A stretch of 64,000 nucleotides of DNA from Sipunculus nudus (taxonomy: Eukaryota; Annelida; Sipuncula; Golfingiida; Sipunculidae): NCBI GenBank assembly GCA_026874595.1, contig CM049311.1:39490676-39554675 (forward strand). Reading direction: 5' to 3'. The notes under the pieces were generated by a model that ran no database searches, had not been told where the DNA came from, and saw only the letters and a list, made by a program, of their open reading frames with translations. The position numbers and the translations under genes are program-made. Below, one piece after another: positions 36,131 to 48,155 of this stretch (positions are counted from its first letter, which is position 1; every line of letters starts with the position of its first letter).

Positions 36131-37919
36131 TGGGAGAGCAGAGTGAACAAAGTAGATCCTGACATAGCATTTGTTGTTGTTGCTGGCAGTTTAAGTATGT
36201 ACCTAATACAGGTCTAAGTTCCAATAAGAGACCCTATCATACAGTCTCCAAACTTTTTAAGGGAATGTTTAATTGAGCTTGTAACAGCCTGCTTTGTATT
36301 ACCCCTTTTGCAATGACAGGTCTTATGCTCAGTGTTAAATGCATTCTGATTGTGTCTGTTGGATAGATGGTGCCGATACTGTATATATATAATTATACAT
36401 TTTGAATGATAGTTTATTATATAGTGCAGACACACAAGGCCACTAGGAAATATCCCAATGGGCCAGTGGCATAAAGATTATTTTGATGCTGGCGGGCCAA
36501 TTGTATGAACAAATTTTCTTGCTGTTGGCCAGTGATATTAACTGTTGGTTGCATCCACTCAAATTTTCAGAGCTTTCTACATCCCAGTCTGCCCCTGAAG
36601 TATAATGAACTAAAAATGTATGTTCACCTGTAAATAGCAAGACTGCAACTGGCAAGACATAGTTGTACCAAAGTATGGTCCATAAGGAGCAATACTTAAA
36701 GTCAGCCGTTCACCTGCCTTTTCTATAGAATTTATATGACTGATATAGTACTCTGCATACATATTAATGAAATCTGAAGTAATTCTCACACAGAAAAGTT
36801 CTTATTTGACCTGTGTGATGGATGTATGAATGTTGTAAGTTGTAAGTAATGTGGACAAACACAGCATGTTTGACAAATGAAAAAACAAGTAATCTAAGGT
36901 GGTTGATTGCATAAATGCAGAAGCTGAAGGTCACTAGTGGCAAAACAGCCTTTGCTGAACTCTGGCTTGTCGATCTGGCCACTAGATGTCCTTGTTGAAT
37001 GTGTTTGGATTATTTTGCTTGGCCCCCCACAAGTTATAAACACAAGGACATAAACAAAATGAACAGCTTGGTGTGGTGGGATCAGTGTTTTCGGCATATT
37101 TTGTTATAAAAGGTTCAAGGGAATATCTTTAGTTAAAAGACGTCAGATAACAGAAGGGCCCCTTTAACAGGTGATGCAATATATTAAGTTCAAATGGTGT
37201 CTGTAAATGAGTAGCCTAGTATTATTTGTCATACAGCAGCAGCCTCGGGGATGTGTGCAATTTCAGTGAATACCTGAAAATGCATCCCCTCATAAATACT
37301 TCACATAGAAAGCAGAGTTTTATTGAACATGTGCCATTCATCATGTGAGAGCAAGTTGGGCACAGATTTCTCCAATGGTTAAAGCAAGTCACAGAACTTT
37401 TGATATAATTTATTTATGTGTAGCCTTTTGTATGATAAATGTATATTGTGACAGATAACTGCAACACTCCCTTATTATATATGTGCATCCTCTTTAGGTA
37501 ATGTGAATTAGATTCCTTCTTTCTTATCATTATGGTATTTTTTGAGATGATGCCAAATATGGTTTCTTTTATTTCAGCTGTCTCATAATTCTATTTTATT
37601 TTGTGTCTTGTATATCAGGCTGGTGTCAGTAAACCATTAAGGCTGTAAATAATAACAATACTGGTATCTGATGTAAATATGTTGCTATTATATGAGGCTG
37701 ACACTGGCTGTTACTTCTTAATTGTTTTCTACAGATGTTTTTGTGATGCCATAAGAATAGCCTTTAGGTGCTGACCATTATGTTACCATGTAACCTGGTG
37801 TAGAATGTACATGCACTAGTGTATACAGCATCTTTGGCTGCCTCAGTCTGTCACACTCTTGCCAAGAGGCCAACACCTGTTGGACATAGTTACTGTCTCT
37901 TGCCTCCTAGACCTCAGAC
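36127..37919. other. Intergenic, no feature seen
   Basis: No credible gene or named repeat; ends at the target duplication of the foldback element. Confidence 0.5.
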
Positions 37920-38422
37920 CACAGGTGCTTGATTTGCTATCAGTGTAGATTTTAGTTAATTTTGTTAATTTTCTGGGTCATTTCTTATTACTATTACTTA
38001 TCTGACATTTTCCTAGCTTTTTCACACTATATGGTCTGTTTTATTTTACTTAGTATTTGTGATAGGCAGGCAAGAAGCCCCCGTTGTTAGGTCTGACAGC
38101 CATGGCATAGCAACCAACAACGCACTTTCTGATTGGTTGATATGTAAACTACTGATGGTGACACCGCTGACGTAACAATGGTTCAGCCAACCACGCATGT
38201 ACTTCAAAATTAGCCTGAAACTGATTTGCCATGGCGGCCCGGCCTAACAACAAGGGGCACCTTGCTGCCTAACTCAAATATTAAGTAAATAATATGGAGA
38301 AGGACCATATAGTGCGGAAAATGCTAGAAAAATGTTAGATAAGTAATAGTTATAAAGAAACGACCCAAAAAAAATAACAAATTTAACCAAAATCTACACT
38401 AATAGCAATTTAAGTGCCTGTG
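37920..38422. mobile_element. Foldback MITE, 503 bp, with about 190-bp terminal inverted repeats
   Basis: The left arm (37,920 to about 38,108, starting CACAGGTGCTTGATTTGCTA) is complementary to the right arm (about 38,229-38,422, ending TTAAGTGCCTGTG) over most of its length. Both arms contain the GTGTAGATTTT and CACTATATGGTC blocks. Flanked by CTCAGAC at 37,913-37,919 and 38,423-38,429, a perfect 7-bp target duplication. The central 120 bp is unique, and no open frame is present. Confidence 0.92.
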
Positions 38423-38627
38423 CTCAGACAGAGTCTGTGATCATTCCACGCTGTTTTGTTAGTCCTGGATTACCAGTCAAAGAAAATAAGAGAGAGAAAA
38501 TGACTAATTCCAAGTCACCATTCATATTTTGAGGAAAATATTCAGAACACTTCATCTGTTGTACTTTGGATATTATTGCCAAATTAATAATAATATACAT
38601 TATTGTATGTGCCTAGGTTTATTAGCT

Positions 38628-39432
38628 CAGTTGACTTTCAGTCACAATGAGTTATAGCGATCACCCTTTGTCCATCATCCTTCCTTCCATCCATCCAGTT
38701 GTCTGGCCGATCGTCTGTCTGTGAGCAAGGCACAAGTTGTAACCATTGGACTTAAAAACTTATTACTGACCATCCAGGAGATCCTCACAGATCTTCTTGG
38801 AAACCTGAAATGATGTCACTGCAACATATATTCTCTGAGTTAGGCCAAAAAAATAATAGGTATGGTTCTCAGGCACCGCCCGCGTCAATTTTTACCCCCC
38901 CCCGCATCAACAATTTTTATTTTGATTTTTATCTTTCAAGAAGATGAATATTACAATTTATGTAGTGCTTTTCCCTGTTTTGCAAAAAAAAATTGTTATT
39001 TTCATACTTTTCCCTGATCATATGACATTTTTATGGAGACTGATTTCTGAAAAAAAGTACCTGAGAACCATACCTTATTTTTTGTTGGCCTTATGGGGCT
39101 TCGTGTGTGCAGCTCCAGTGTCTCATTAATGCATGTGTGGATTGCCATGATTCTTCTTTTTCTTATTGATCATGGACAGTTTCATCACCTGCTGGTGGTG
39201 CCACCTGTATTTTTTTCTAATTTAAGTATTTTTCTCTGTTTTTGAGACCATCAAATGATAGCGGTGACAACACCAGTCATGATCATTCGGTCTTTGAAGA
39301 ACCCATTTGGTCTTTGGGTCAGCAGGTCAAGATAACATTTTATGTTAATCTCAATTGGGCTTTCAGATGATGTATTTCCTGTTGTGAATGTTAGGTTACA
39401 GAGTCATGCCAGTCAGCTGAGAGTCACTTGTT
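38628..39432 (+). mobile_element. Family 1 element, single-unit, with internal MITE
   Basis: Starts TTTATTAGCTCAGTTGACTTTCAGTCA and ends CAGTCAGCTGAGAGTCACTTGTTTG. The core includes GGCACAAGTTGTAACC and GTGGTGCCACCTGTATTTTT. A MITE occupies 38,843-39,090. Confidence 0.75.
38843..39090 (+). mobile_element. MITE with GGCC-ended terminal inverted repeats, copy 2
   Basis: GGCCAAAAAAATAATAGGTA and TGGTTCTCAGGCA at the left; TACCTGAGAACCATACC to TTGGCC at the right. Flanked by TTA on both sides. It is 248 bp and shares the 'TTGTTATTTTCAT' and 'CAAGAAGAT' interior of copy 1 in reverse orientation. Confidence 0.87.
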
Positions 39433-40829
39433 TGATGTGTACCTTGTAAATGCTGCCAAATTTGCTTAACTTAATAATGCCACATTGATGTGGTGTCAGT
39501 ATTAAGGGTGTATTGTTAGGAACCAGTTTTATCAACCCACTCAGGTTATTTTACTCTGTGTCAAAAGGATGCCTTCAGCATCATAGTTCTGCTGCACTGT
39601 GGTGATGATTTCCCAGCTTTTCTCCTTGGCTTGTCAGGTAAAATTAATGTACACTTGATCAAGCAACATTTATTTTAAACCCTAATAAATATATCAAATC
39701 GCACATTAGACTCCAGTTGAGGTCAAAACTAAAACAGTTCTAATGTAATTCTAATGTAACTTGAGTCCAGATTGGAATTGCAGTGAATTTATCTATCTTC
39801 CAAATTAAATCCTGCTACACTGAGAATTGCAATGAAATTGTTTTTTGTAACCTAAATGTTTTTATTTCTTGCTCTTTTTGTATTTTTGTCATGAGTTGAA
39901 TATATTCCATGGCAATTTGTGATGTCTTTTTCTGGAGGTGAAGGACAGGTTCTTCATTCTCTGTGCTCTGCTATGCATATGTAGCCTGCAGTTTGCTTGG
40001 AATAGTACTTTATCATGTATTTCTATTTGTATATATTTTTAACTTGTCACCTGTTTTACACATATTCAAGCAATCCGAGATGTATGTCAATATTAGATGT
40101 TTATTTGAATAGATAATAAAACTCATGTTCATTAGATAAAGCTATTTAGAAGTGTTTTAAATTATTTTCCTTATAATATATTTATAAATACTAATCTAAG
40201 AGACCATACACAATTACCCTTGATATTATCATTATCATTATGTAAATGGTCAGCTACACATTAACACCTACCGGTAACCATCAGTGCTGCCAATGGTTGA
40301 TGTTGTTAACAAATAATAAAGTGACAATGTCAGCCATTCACATCTCATATTTAATGATTACACTGGCATCATAGCACATGCTAATGTGTAACTGGCCAAT
40401 AATATGTTGTACATATATGTATAATATATAATATCACAGGTAAGTCAGAGATTCATAACATTAACCTAACTAAGGGAGTCCAGGGCTCACCTCAGCCATC
40501 AGATGTTTATTACGATCACCTTTTATGCTGTAGCGTACCTCCATCAAGCAGTTGCTGGAAAATGATCATGTTTCTTGATCAGTTCCAATATTTAATCAAC
40601 TTTTCCTGGTCAAATTTATAGATTTTTCATCAAAATGTGATCATCCCATGTAACATTTGTTTAATACAGAAGATCAATTATAATAAACCATCTTTATGAC
40701 TTTGTTGGCTGATGTAATGATGCATTTTAGATCAGTCGTCAGTGCTTTAAAATATTTGATAACTTGCAATACTTTAAGGTGTAATAAATAATTATTAAAT
40801 CATTCAGTGTTTCAGTGCTATGCTTTAGC
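39433..40829. other. Intergenic, no feature seen
   Basis: AT-rich, no credible coding frame or repeat recognised. Confidence 0.5.
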
Positions 40830-41057
40830 AAATCTGTGAGCTTATTCGATGGCTTGGTGTTGTATGTTAAACCCATACTATCTTAAAAACAGCAATCACC
40901 TGTCAAATGTCAGATTGAGCTTATTTTGGGGCCACATGCATCAGCTTACATTTTACAGAGAAAAAGTTTTAAAAATTTTAATCTTTTTCTCCAAAACTGT
41001 CAAGGCAAATTGTCTTATATTTCACAGAAATGATCCTAGAAACAAGCTCTCTCAAAT
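40830..41057 (+). mobile_element. Family 2 element, 5' fragment
   Basis: AAATCTGTGAGCTTATTCGATGG start, then CTTAAAAACAGC and 'GCCACATGCATCAGC' as in the 21,350 copy. It is cut by a family 1 terminus at 41,058, the same nesting order as at 16,655-16,779. Confidence 0.65.
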
Positions 41058-41691
41058 TTTAGCTCAGTTGACTGAAAATCAACTGAGGTATAGGTGTGGC
41101 ACATTGTCTGTCTTCCATCTGTCTGGTCGTCCATTAGCAGGGCACAAATCATAACTGCTGAACCAAGAAACATCTGAGGGAGGTCAATAAAAAATCTCTT
41201 TGGAAACCTTAAATAAGGTCACTGTGAACTTTATCCTCAGAGCTATAGGGCTTGTGAGTGTCCTCCAGAATAATTAATATTTTTTAACAAAACCTCCAGT
41301 ATCTTGATAAATAATGCATGGTTGCCATGAATCTTGCCATAATATTGACCATGACTAGTTTTATCAGTTCTCTAAACTTGTGGCTCCACCTATATTTTTT
41401 AAAAATGTTTACGATTTTTTTCTGATTTTGAGAACCTTCAAATGACAGCAAATATGTCAGTTTCTCAGCTGTGGTTTTATCCAGTGTCCTGAAACCTGGT
41501 GTGTTTATTGATTATGATTGGTTTTTCAGGTCCTCAAGACTGGTGGCGCCACCTGTATTTTTTTTCTATTTTTTATGCATATTTTCTTTATTTTGAGACT
41601 GCCAAATTATATTAATACTATCAGATTTGCAACTGTGGTTGCAACTGTGTCCTTAACCTTGTGTTTGTAAGGGCCCTGCTTGAATAAGTGG
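41058..41691 (+). mobile_element. Family 1 element, 5' part
   Basis: Starts TTTTAGCTCAGTTGACTG and has a perfect GGTGGCGCCACC palindrome at 41,542-41,553. No 3' terminus found before family 4 sequence begins. Confidence 0.7.
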
Positions 41692-41890
41692 ATGCCCTAT
41701 ATTAATCACCCTGTCCGTCTGTCTGTTCCTTTTTCTGTACGTCTGTTAATATTGTTTCCTGATGATAACTTCAGTTTGGATTGACATATGGATTTCAAAC
41801 TTGTCTTATATATGGCTCACCTCTAATCTAAGAACTCTACTGATTTTGGGTTCATGAGGTCACAGGACCCATATGTTTAAAAGGAATTTG
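41692..41890 (+). mobile_element. Family 4 repeat, 5' part
   Basis: AATAAGTGGATGCCCTATAT, then CTGTCCGTCTGTCTG and 'TTCAGTTTGGATTGACATATGG', matching 16,142-16,270. Confidence 0.6.
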
Positions 41891-43610
41891 GATGCATTTT
41901 AAGCCAAACTTTTCATCCCAAACCTTCCATCTTCCACAAGCCCTTGAAATCACTATTAAAACATGTCCAAATAGCCCCTATATAGCCTCTCACTACCCAC
42001 AGTAATATATAGACATGGTATAAAACAACTGACGGGGGACCCCCGAGAGACCTGCTTTATAAAATATCGATTTCCAACCTACCAACGGCATATAACTAAC
42101 TTATCTCTTACATGCACATAAAATTGAACCAAATGGTTTCGTCTGACACAAAACTAACTCACGTTATGGTTCCTAGCCGCATATAATAGCTATTTAATAA
42201 GGTACAGCAGACACTCTTCAACGGTCTTCCCTTCGAAGACACTAGAACAGGGCTGAGCAGCTTCCAAGCACTCTCCTGGGATTGTTTAACATAGTTGACC
42301 AATAAGAGCGCCGCTGATTGGTGCAGAATGGACGAGAATAACTGCAGAATGACAGGTCAGACCATAGAACAAGCAGACGGGAGAAATTGACAACAACAGA
42401 TGAACAGACGGACAGACTGACACAACCTGGATGAAAGTTGACCAGAAAGTTGAGAAGACCCAGAGGAAGAACTTGAGCCTAAGTTTGTAAAGATAGGACT
42501 AATATTCTCAAAGTTATGACTGATTTATATAATTTAGATGTTTTTCAATGGCCTTGACCTTGGACCTATATTGACCAAAAAAAGGCTTCCAGGACTTTTG
42601 GTTTTAAATCGACCCTGCCAGTTTCAGATTGATCGCTACAACATTTTGGCCAGTAGTGGGGACAAACAAACATACAAACAGACATAAACAATTGACCAAC
42701 ATGCTTGCAAGCAATAAGAAAAGCAACAACTGAATATTAGAAATGCTTTATTTGGATTTTATATTATTAACTGTGTAATTCTGCATATGGTACAAACATT
42801 ACTAGGGACAGCAAAAATTGCCTGAATGTGTAATATACAACAGCACAGAAAGATAGAAAAAAGGACAAACATAAGTTTTACTGACTTTGAGATCATTATG
42901 CACAGCTGACAGGCATGGATGTTTGATAAAGGGGAGAAACTGTCATATAATTTTATCCCTGAAGTACTTGCACTTAACTTTTGATTCACCTCACTTGTGA
43001 TTATTCATACATACATACATATATATATACTGGTAAACTGTCAGCCCTGTATAATTAAACAACATACAATCAAGGACACTGAAGTGACCCCACATGTATG
43101 GTATAGCTAGCACAGCTAGCAATGAACAATATCTGCAGCAAAGCTTGTAACTTGACATCATTAAACATTACATCAACACCTTAAAGGAAAATATATTGGA
43201 GAATACTGCTGGTAAGCTATGGTCATTGTTGAAAGACTGAATGGCCTCAAGATTGTTCTTGGTGGGTAAGTTTACACATTAAAAAATAATAATATATCAG
43301 GAGGGATGTGAATCCTCTGTTCAGGCTGATTGATGGCTTGATAGAATCGTAATCAAACTTCAACTTACATTTAAGTCTCGTTCAGTTTTATAATTTTATC
43401 TCACCATCAATCATGGTCACTTTGGAGTCACACGAGACTTGAAAGATGAGGCCATAAAGTCAGCCAAGATATTATAAAAAGTACAATACACTACAAGTCC
43501 ACTGAAACATTTATTTGTACATAAAGTATCAAAACAAAAATATATATTATGAAAAAACTTAAAAACCAAGTCTGCTATGCTACTTTGCTAGAAAAAGAAT
43601 CCAAACTTAT
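41891..43610. other. Intergenic; possible repeat tail and a CCAAT inverted pair
   Basis: No gene recognised. ACCAAT (42,298-42,303) and ATTGGT (42,317-42,322) form an inverted CCAAT pair around a GC-rich spacer. 42,540-42,720 ('TTTTGGCCAGTAGTGGGGAC', 'ACAAACAAACATACAAACAGAC') looks like a repeat tail. Confidence 0.4.
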
Positions 43611-43614
43611 GCTA

Positions 43615-44240
43615 CCAAAATTGAGGTTTGACATGACAATCTTCATATAAAACGTTGCAAAAGTATGTGCATTAGACCACCCAGCGGTTTTAAGTATACA
43701 GTCAACTGGAGTTCCCAAATGTGAAGCAGCAGAAGTTGCAGCAGATCTTGTGCTATCATATGAACTATGTGCAGTAAAGGTTTAAATATCAATTCCAGCA
43801 CAACTCATGCACGTTTTAATCCACCTTGCCAGTGTATTTGTACCAACTTGCTAATGTGGTTTCAAGTAACTGATCAGTAATTAATCACAGTTTTCTCCAC
43901 ACAGCCATTTGAGTGTTTTATTATACACAATTTTTTCTTTTTAAAACTCTTAAATACTAATGTGCTCTGATGGTAAGATGGTCTTGAGGTCCTTAATAGA
44001 CTTTCTATGTGAAAAGCACAGTCTTCAGTTGTCAAAACCATCCCAGATATCAAATTTTTGGGGAGTGTTTGAATGTATTGTCCTGATAACTAAGCCAGAA
44101 GCATTGTGGTTCTCATGCAAAGTTGTTTTAGGTAAATAGCATCAAGAGTGACAGTCCATGTAGTACTACATGAACATCCCATGTGCTTGTATGTTTGGGC
44201 AGCGGAGTCTTGATTTAAAAACACATCTGAGAAAACGAAA
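43615..44240 (-). pseudogene. Degenerate tyrosine recombinase (YR-transposon type)
   Basis: Conceptual minus-strand translation gives, in order with stops and frameshifts: LCMRTTMLLALVIRTIHS; LRTSRPSYHQ; LARWIKTCMSCAGIDI; AHSSYDSTRSAATSAASHLG; ILKTAGWSNAHTFATFY. This is the C-terminal layout of metazoan XerD-like recombinases from DIRS/Ngaro/Crypton-type elements: His-Arg box, G-W box, then the nucleophile Tyr in TFY. It carries internal stops, and the His-Arg spacing is altered (HSSYDSTR). No terminal repeats were found. Unrelated in sequence to the recombinase at 14.5-15.5 kb beyond the fold-level motifs. Confidence 0.75.
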
Positions 44241-45964
44241 CACATAGGGTGTTCACCAAATGTTTTGTTTTCTACTTTTGCAACTGTTAAGATTCTCCAA
44301 ACTGTGTTTCACATGCGGCTGGTTCAAGCTGGAGCTCTTATGAGAGATTTGTATGGGAGCTGTACATTATTTTGTTCACCTCTATAGTAATTTTATGTGC
44401 TCAGCTAATGGACATTCAGGTGTTTTTTCCACAACCCTAAAAAATCAAACACTCTTGACCCTGTTTTACATATTAAAGTAGATAACATCAATATTATTAA
44501 TATAGTGCAATATATTTTCAGTCTTACCAGTACAAAACTCTACAACATATTTCTGGGATGGACAATGGAATTCTGGACAAATAATTCCACCAGTGACATA
44601 GCACACATCTAACTTTGTGTGAGCACAGGTCTGGCCTAAGGTGAATACATGTAAAACTAATAGTAAAACTAATAAAGTTAATAGCTTCTCTGATATTGAT
44701 AACAAACTGTGCATGTATCTACAAATGATTTAACAGAGGTATTAACCCTACAAACTCTGCATCTGAGGTGGTCAGATGGAGTAAGTCAGCTGATCTAAAA
44801 CAGCAACTGACATGTAACCTGATCACAGATAATGTGCATTCTTTGTCTTGTCAAAATCATGTAAATAATCACAACTGATTTCATGTAAGAAAATAAGACA
44901 TGATGGTTAATATCACAGATAAACTACATATATAAATTACACATTTTATAAATACAAACAATATGTGGATGTAAATATTGGAAATCTCGCTATAAATAGA
45001 CATGCGGCCATAAAAACAGGATTTACGGTATATTGCATTCATATATACAATGTAGGTGGATGGGTTTTCGGTAGATGGTTTTACCTGAGCAGGTAAATAG
45101 GTCAACCAACTGCAACATATTTATATAGAAGAGCCTCCTGGTAAAGACCGGAAATAGACATTCCATGTTAATATAAGAAAAATATGTAAACCATGCTATT
45201 TTTGTACTAAAATTTTGATATGAAACTAGACAGGCAATTTGTTTTAAATGTGTCACATACCATCAGAACAACAGTTCAGTATACCAATACACTGTGATTT
45301 ATGATATGTACAAAAACCATGCAACAGCTATTTTGATATGATTAGAGATTTATGTAACAGCTTGCGACATCAATAACATGAACACATATCAATATTCCAG
45401 ATTCTTAGTTTCCATTATATGCTCATTGAAAAAAATTCTATTCCCATCTGATGCCTGTCCACAGCATTTATTGTTAGAACATTTAAAGCAGTATTTTAAA
45501 CCATTCTTACATGTAAAATATATGCAGGAATGTAAATGGTATGTAAAGATCAATATTCAATGAAAATGAAAGTTCTTGATAAAACATAAATGAAATCTGA
45601 GTATTTGTTGTTATGACAACATGTGCATGAGAGAATACGATGTGTATAAGAAAACAATAACCTGAACCAGTGACCTGAATGCTTGCATAGGAAAGTCGGG
45701 TGTCTGCCTCCTTTCATCATATGAGTATACTGAGTACTGTGAATGAATCTTCACAATATACACATCATGTTCAAATAATATAGTAACTGAAATGGAAAGC
45801 AGGATCAGTGATATCAGATGATAGCCCTGAAATAAAATATACCCTGTTATCCTCAGGAACTGTACCTATAATGGCCTTTACCTACTAAACCTCAACTTGA
45901 CTCATCCCATATTAATTAAAGAACTTTACCCAGTCCAATCTGCCCACACTGTTTACATTAAGGT
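44241..45964. other. Intergenic, no feature seen
   Basis: AT-rich; open frames of under 85 codons without recognisable content. Confidence 0.5.
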
Positions 45965-46490
45965 TACATGTGCAGGGTGTCTTTCTGGGGTTTAATAGCT
46001 GGATATAATATAATATAAACTTATTTATTTTACATGGATTGTACAAATAGTTATTATAACTAATCGTTGCACTCTCCATGGCTCCGGTGATGGCATTCGG
46101 TAGTCTGCAGAGGTGGAGGAAACCGGAGAACCCAGAGAAAACCACCAGCCTTGGACGGGCAACTACAACCCACTCTCATAGCCACGCCGGGGATCGAACC
46201 CGGGTCGCCAGCGGAGATAGCCAAGCGTTTTACCACTCAGCTGTCCAGGCCCCTATGTCTACCCTGTGTCTTTCTGGAGATTGATAGCTGGTTACAACTG
46301 ACTACAACATTCTGAAGATAATTGGCTGGTTATGTCTACCCTGTGTCTTCTGAAGGTAAATAGCTAGTTAAGTCTACCCTGGGTCTTTCTGAAGGTAAAT
46401 AGCTGGTTATGTCTACCTTGTGTCTTTCTGAAGATAATAAGATACTTATGTCTGCCCTCTGTCTTTCTGAAGATTATCTTTCTGCTGGTG
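45965..46490. repeat. About 50-bp minisatellite, split by a SINE
   Basis: Units with TGTCTTTCTG(A)AGGTAAATAGCTGGTTATGTCTACCC recur from about 46,255 to 46,480. One unit remnant (GTGTCTTTCTGGGGTTTAATAGCTGG) lies at 45,976-46,005, on the other side of the SINE. Confidence 0.75.
46010..46253 (-). mobile_element. tRNA-derived SINE
   Basis: Reading the minus strand: GGGCCTGGACAGCTGAGTGG (A-box region, 46,230-46,243), then ACCCGGGTTCGATCCCCGG (B box, 46,190-46,200), then a conserved central block with TGGTTTTCTCTGGGTTCTCC and GGTTTCCTCC, then an AT-rich tail with TTATAATAACTATTTGTAC. Pol III promoter boxes and a tRNA-like head indicate a SINE. The tail probably matches a partner LINE. Not a functional tRNA: no cloverleaf beyond the A/B-box arms. 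Confidence 0.85.
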
Positions 46491-47437
46491 GCAATGCAAA
46501 ACAGTGGTGGCTGGGGCTTCACAACTTCACTGTTCCTCATCATAATGGCTCCTACTTCCACCAAGCTAGAGATTAAATTTGTTCTAAATTCTTTATAACT
46601 GTACAATATCAGACAGGACTATATACCTTTGGTTAAATTTATATAATTTTCTAACATCACCATGGGCAAAATTTTGAGCAGTTGACAGAACCATGCACTG
46701 CATTCCTGGAAAGATATCCAGTGATATCAAGGTCAATTAAAAATACATGTTTACTTTATTTCCATCACTATATTGCATGAGTAATATAAAAAATTCCAAT
46801 ATTGAGGGATCTGAACAGGAATACTGCTGGAGCAAATTTGCAGGCTGGAATCATATATTTTTACTTAAAATATTTTAAAGTAATATGTTGTTAAATGTAT
46901 AAATCATATTTTGTCTCTTTAATGTGGAGCCTTATCTGACACGATAAATCATTTTAAAGAGGCTGTAGCCTGTATGATAGAAAAGCACACAAAACCAGTG
47001 AATATGTAAACAAAGTAAAAATAAAACATCTAACATTCCCTGACATGGTTCTTAATGATGGTGGATCATTATTATTTTATTGGTCTAACCACAGCATTTT
47101 TGCTTTGCCCCTATTACCTATAATTATGCTAATGAACCCCAAAATGCTCGTACATAGAAGGCTTTCCATGCCTATGGTTGCAAGAGCTTTTTATAAGACA
47201 AAGGTGACGTCACAAAGGTCTACAAACATTGTTATAAACAGTTGTTCTATCCTTGTAAAATAAATACAGTTTAAATAAAGGTTATATTAATTTATGTTTA
47301 CTAAAAATAATTAATTCCATAAGGTGTGGAAACTTTCATTAGATCATATCTGATGTTCCAGCAAACCAAGCAGGAATCACACAAGGTCATGACTTGAATA
47401 TATATTGATTTGGTAACATATGAGGCACTGGAATTAT
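46491..47437. other. Intergenic, no feature seen
   Basis: AT-rich. A TTTATT at about 47,077 (AATAAA on the minus strand) is a possible but distant polyadenylation signal for the TIR gene. Confidence 0.4.
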
Positions 47438-47711
47438 TACCTCTGCCAAGGGGTGGGGGTTATGTTTTGCTGGCATTAGTTTGTTTGTCTTGTAGCAACA
47501 TTTTTCAAAAAGTCATAAACAGATTTTGATGAAATTTTCGGTATAGCTTGGCAATGATGAGGGAACAAATGATTAAATTTTGGGGGTGATCAGAATCATC
47601 ATCTGGATCCAAGAATTTTTTTATGGAAAAAGGGTGCATTTCTGACAGTGCTATATGGGGGTAATGAGTTGCCTTGGCGGAGGTCTGCGCTCTCTGAGTG
47701 CTTTTCTAGTT
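47438..47711. mobile_element. Short DNA element with CCTCYGCCAAGG terminal inverted repeats
   Basis: Left end TTACCTCTGCCAAGGGG, right end GCCTTGGCGGAGGTCTGCGC and CTCTGAGTGCTTTTCTAGT. The interior 'AACAGATTTTGATGAAATTTT' and 'TCTGGATCCAAGAATTTTTT' resembles a repeat I recall from fish and marine invertebrate genomes. About 275 bp, no coding capacity. Confidence 0.7.
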
Positions 47712-47879
47712 ACTTGGCAATAATCACATATTTAGCTAGTAGCTTGCTGATGTTTGTATGGAGCTTTTAAACTGGTCCCCTGACTGTTTCCTCTGGAGAA
47801 ACCATCTGCTTATCAGTTGGATATAATTTGCCATGTATATGGATAACCCCCATTTTCCTGCCAACAAGTTTTCATGGAC

Positions 47880-48155
47880 CTATATCAGCAGACATGCATT
47901 AGACTGCGATTGTGAAGGTCTACGTGGTATAAGTGAAGTCTTGTGTGGTGAAGTTTCAGCACTCGCTTTATCAGACTTTGTTTGTGAAGGCTGATGTGGT
48001 GTAACTTGGGCAACGTCCTTTGATTGGGAAATCTTGTGTGGTGTAACTGGAGTGCTCCCCTGGTCAGCCATCATAACTGCCTGTTCTTGTACGACTGGTG
48101 TGGGCTTGGACTCTCTGGACAGCTTGCTATTCACTTCTGGGAGCTGTTGTGTACA
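47880..48155 (-). CDS. TIR gene, exon L (terminal)
   Basis: Acceptor TTTATTTTAG; ends SNACLLI-TAG at 47,880. Low-complexity tail with TPHKISQSK, TPHQPSQTK and SPHKTSLIP, a degenerate repeat of S/T-P-H plus SQ sites. Such clusters are typical of proline-directed and ATM/ATR-type phosphorylation targets (inference). Likely disordered. Confidence 0.82.
   Translation of the reverse strand, partial: CTQQLPEVNSKLSRESKPTPVVQEQAVMMADQGSTPVTPHKISQSKDVAQVTPHQPSQTKSDKASAETSPHKTSLIPRRPSQSQSNACLLI

Noticed and set aside
36033-36224. Minus-strand Ile-Tyr-rich open frame
   Set aside because: Translation of the (TA)n array.
42298-42322. Promoter with an inverted CCAAT pair
   Set aside because: No gene or transcription start was found nearby; such pairs arise by chance in sequence of this length.
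46100-46253. Functional tRNA on the minus strand
   Set aside because: A and B boxes are present but no closing acceptor stem, and a SINE central block and tail follow directly.
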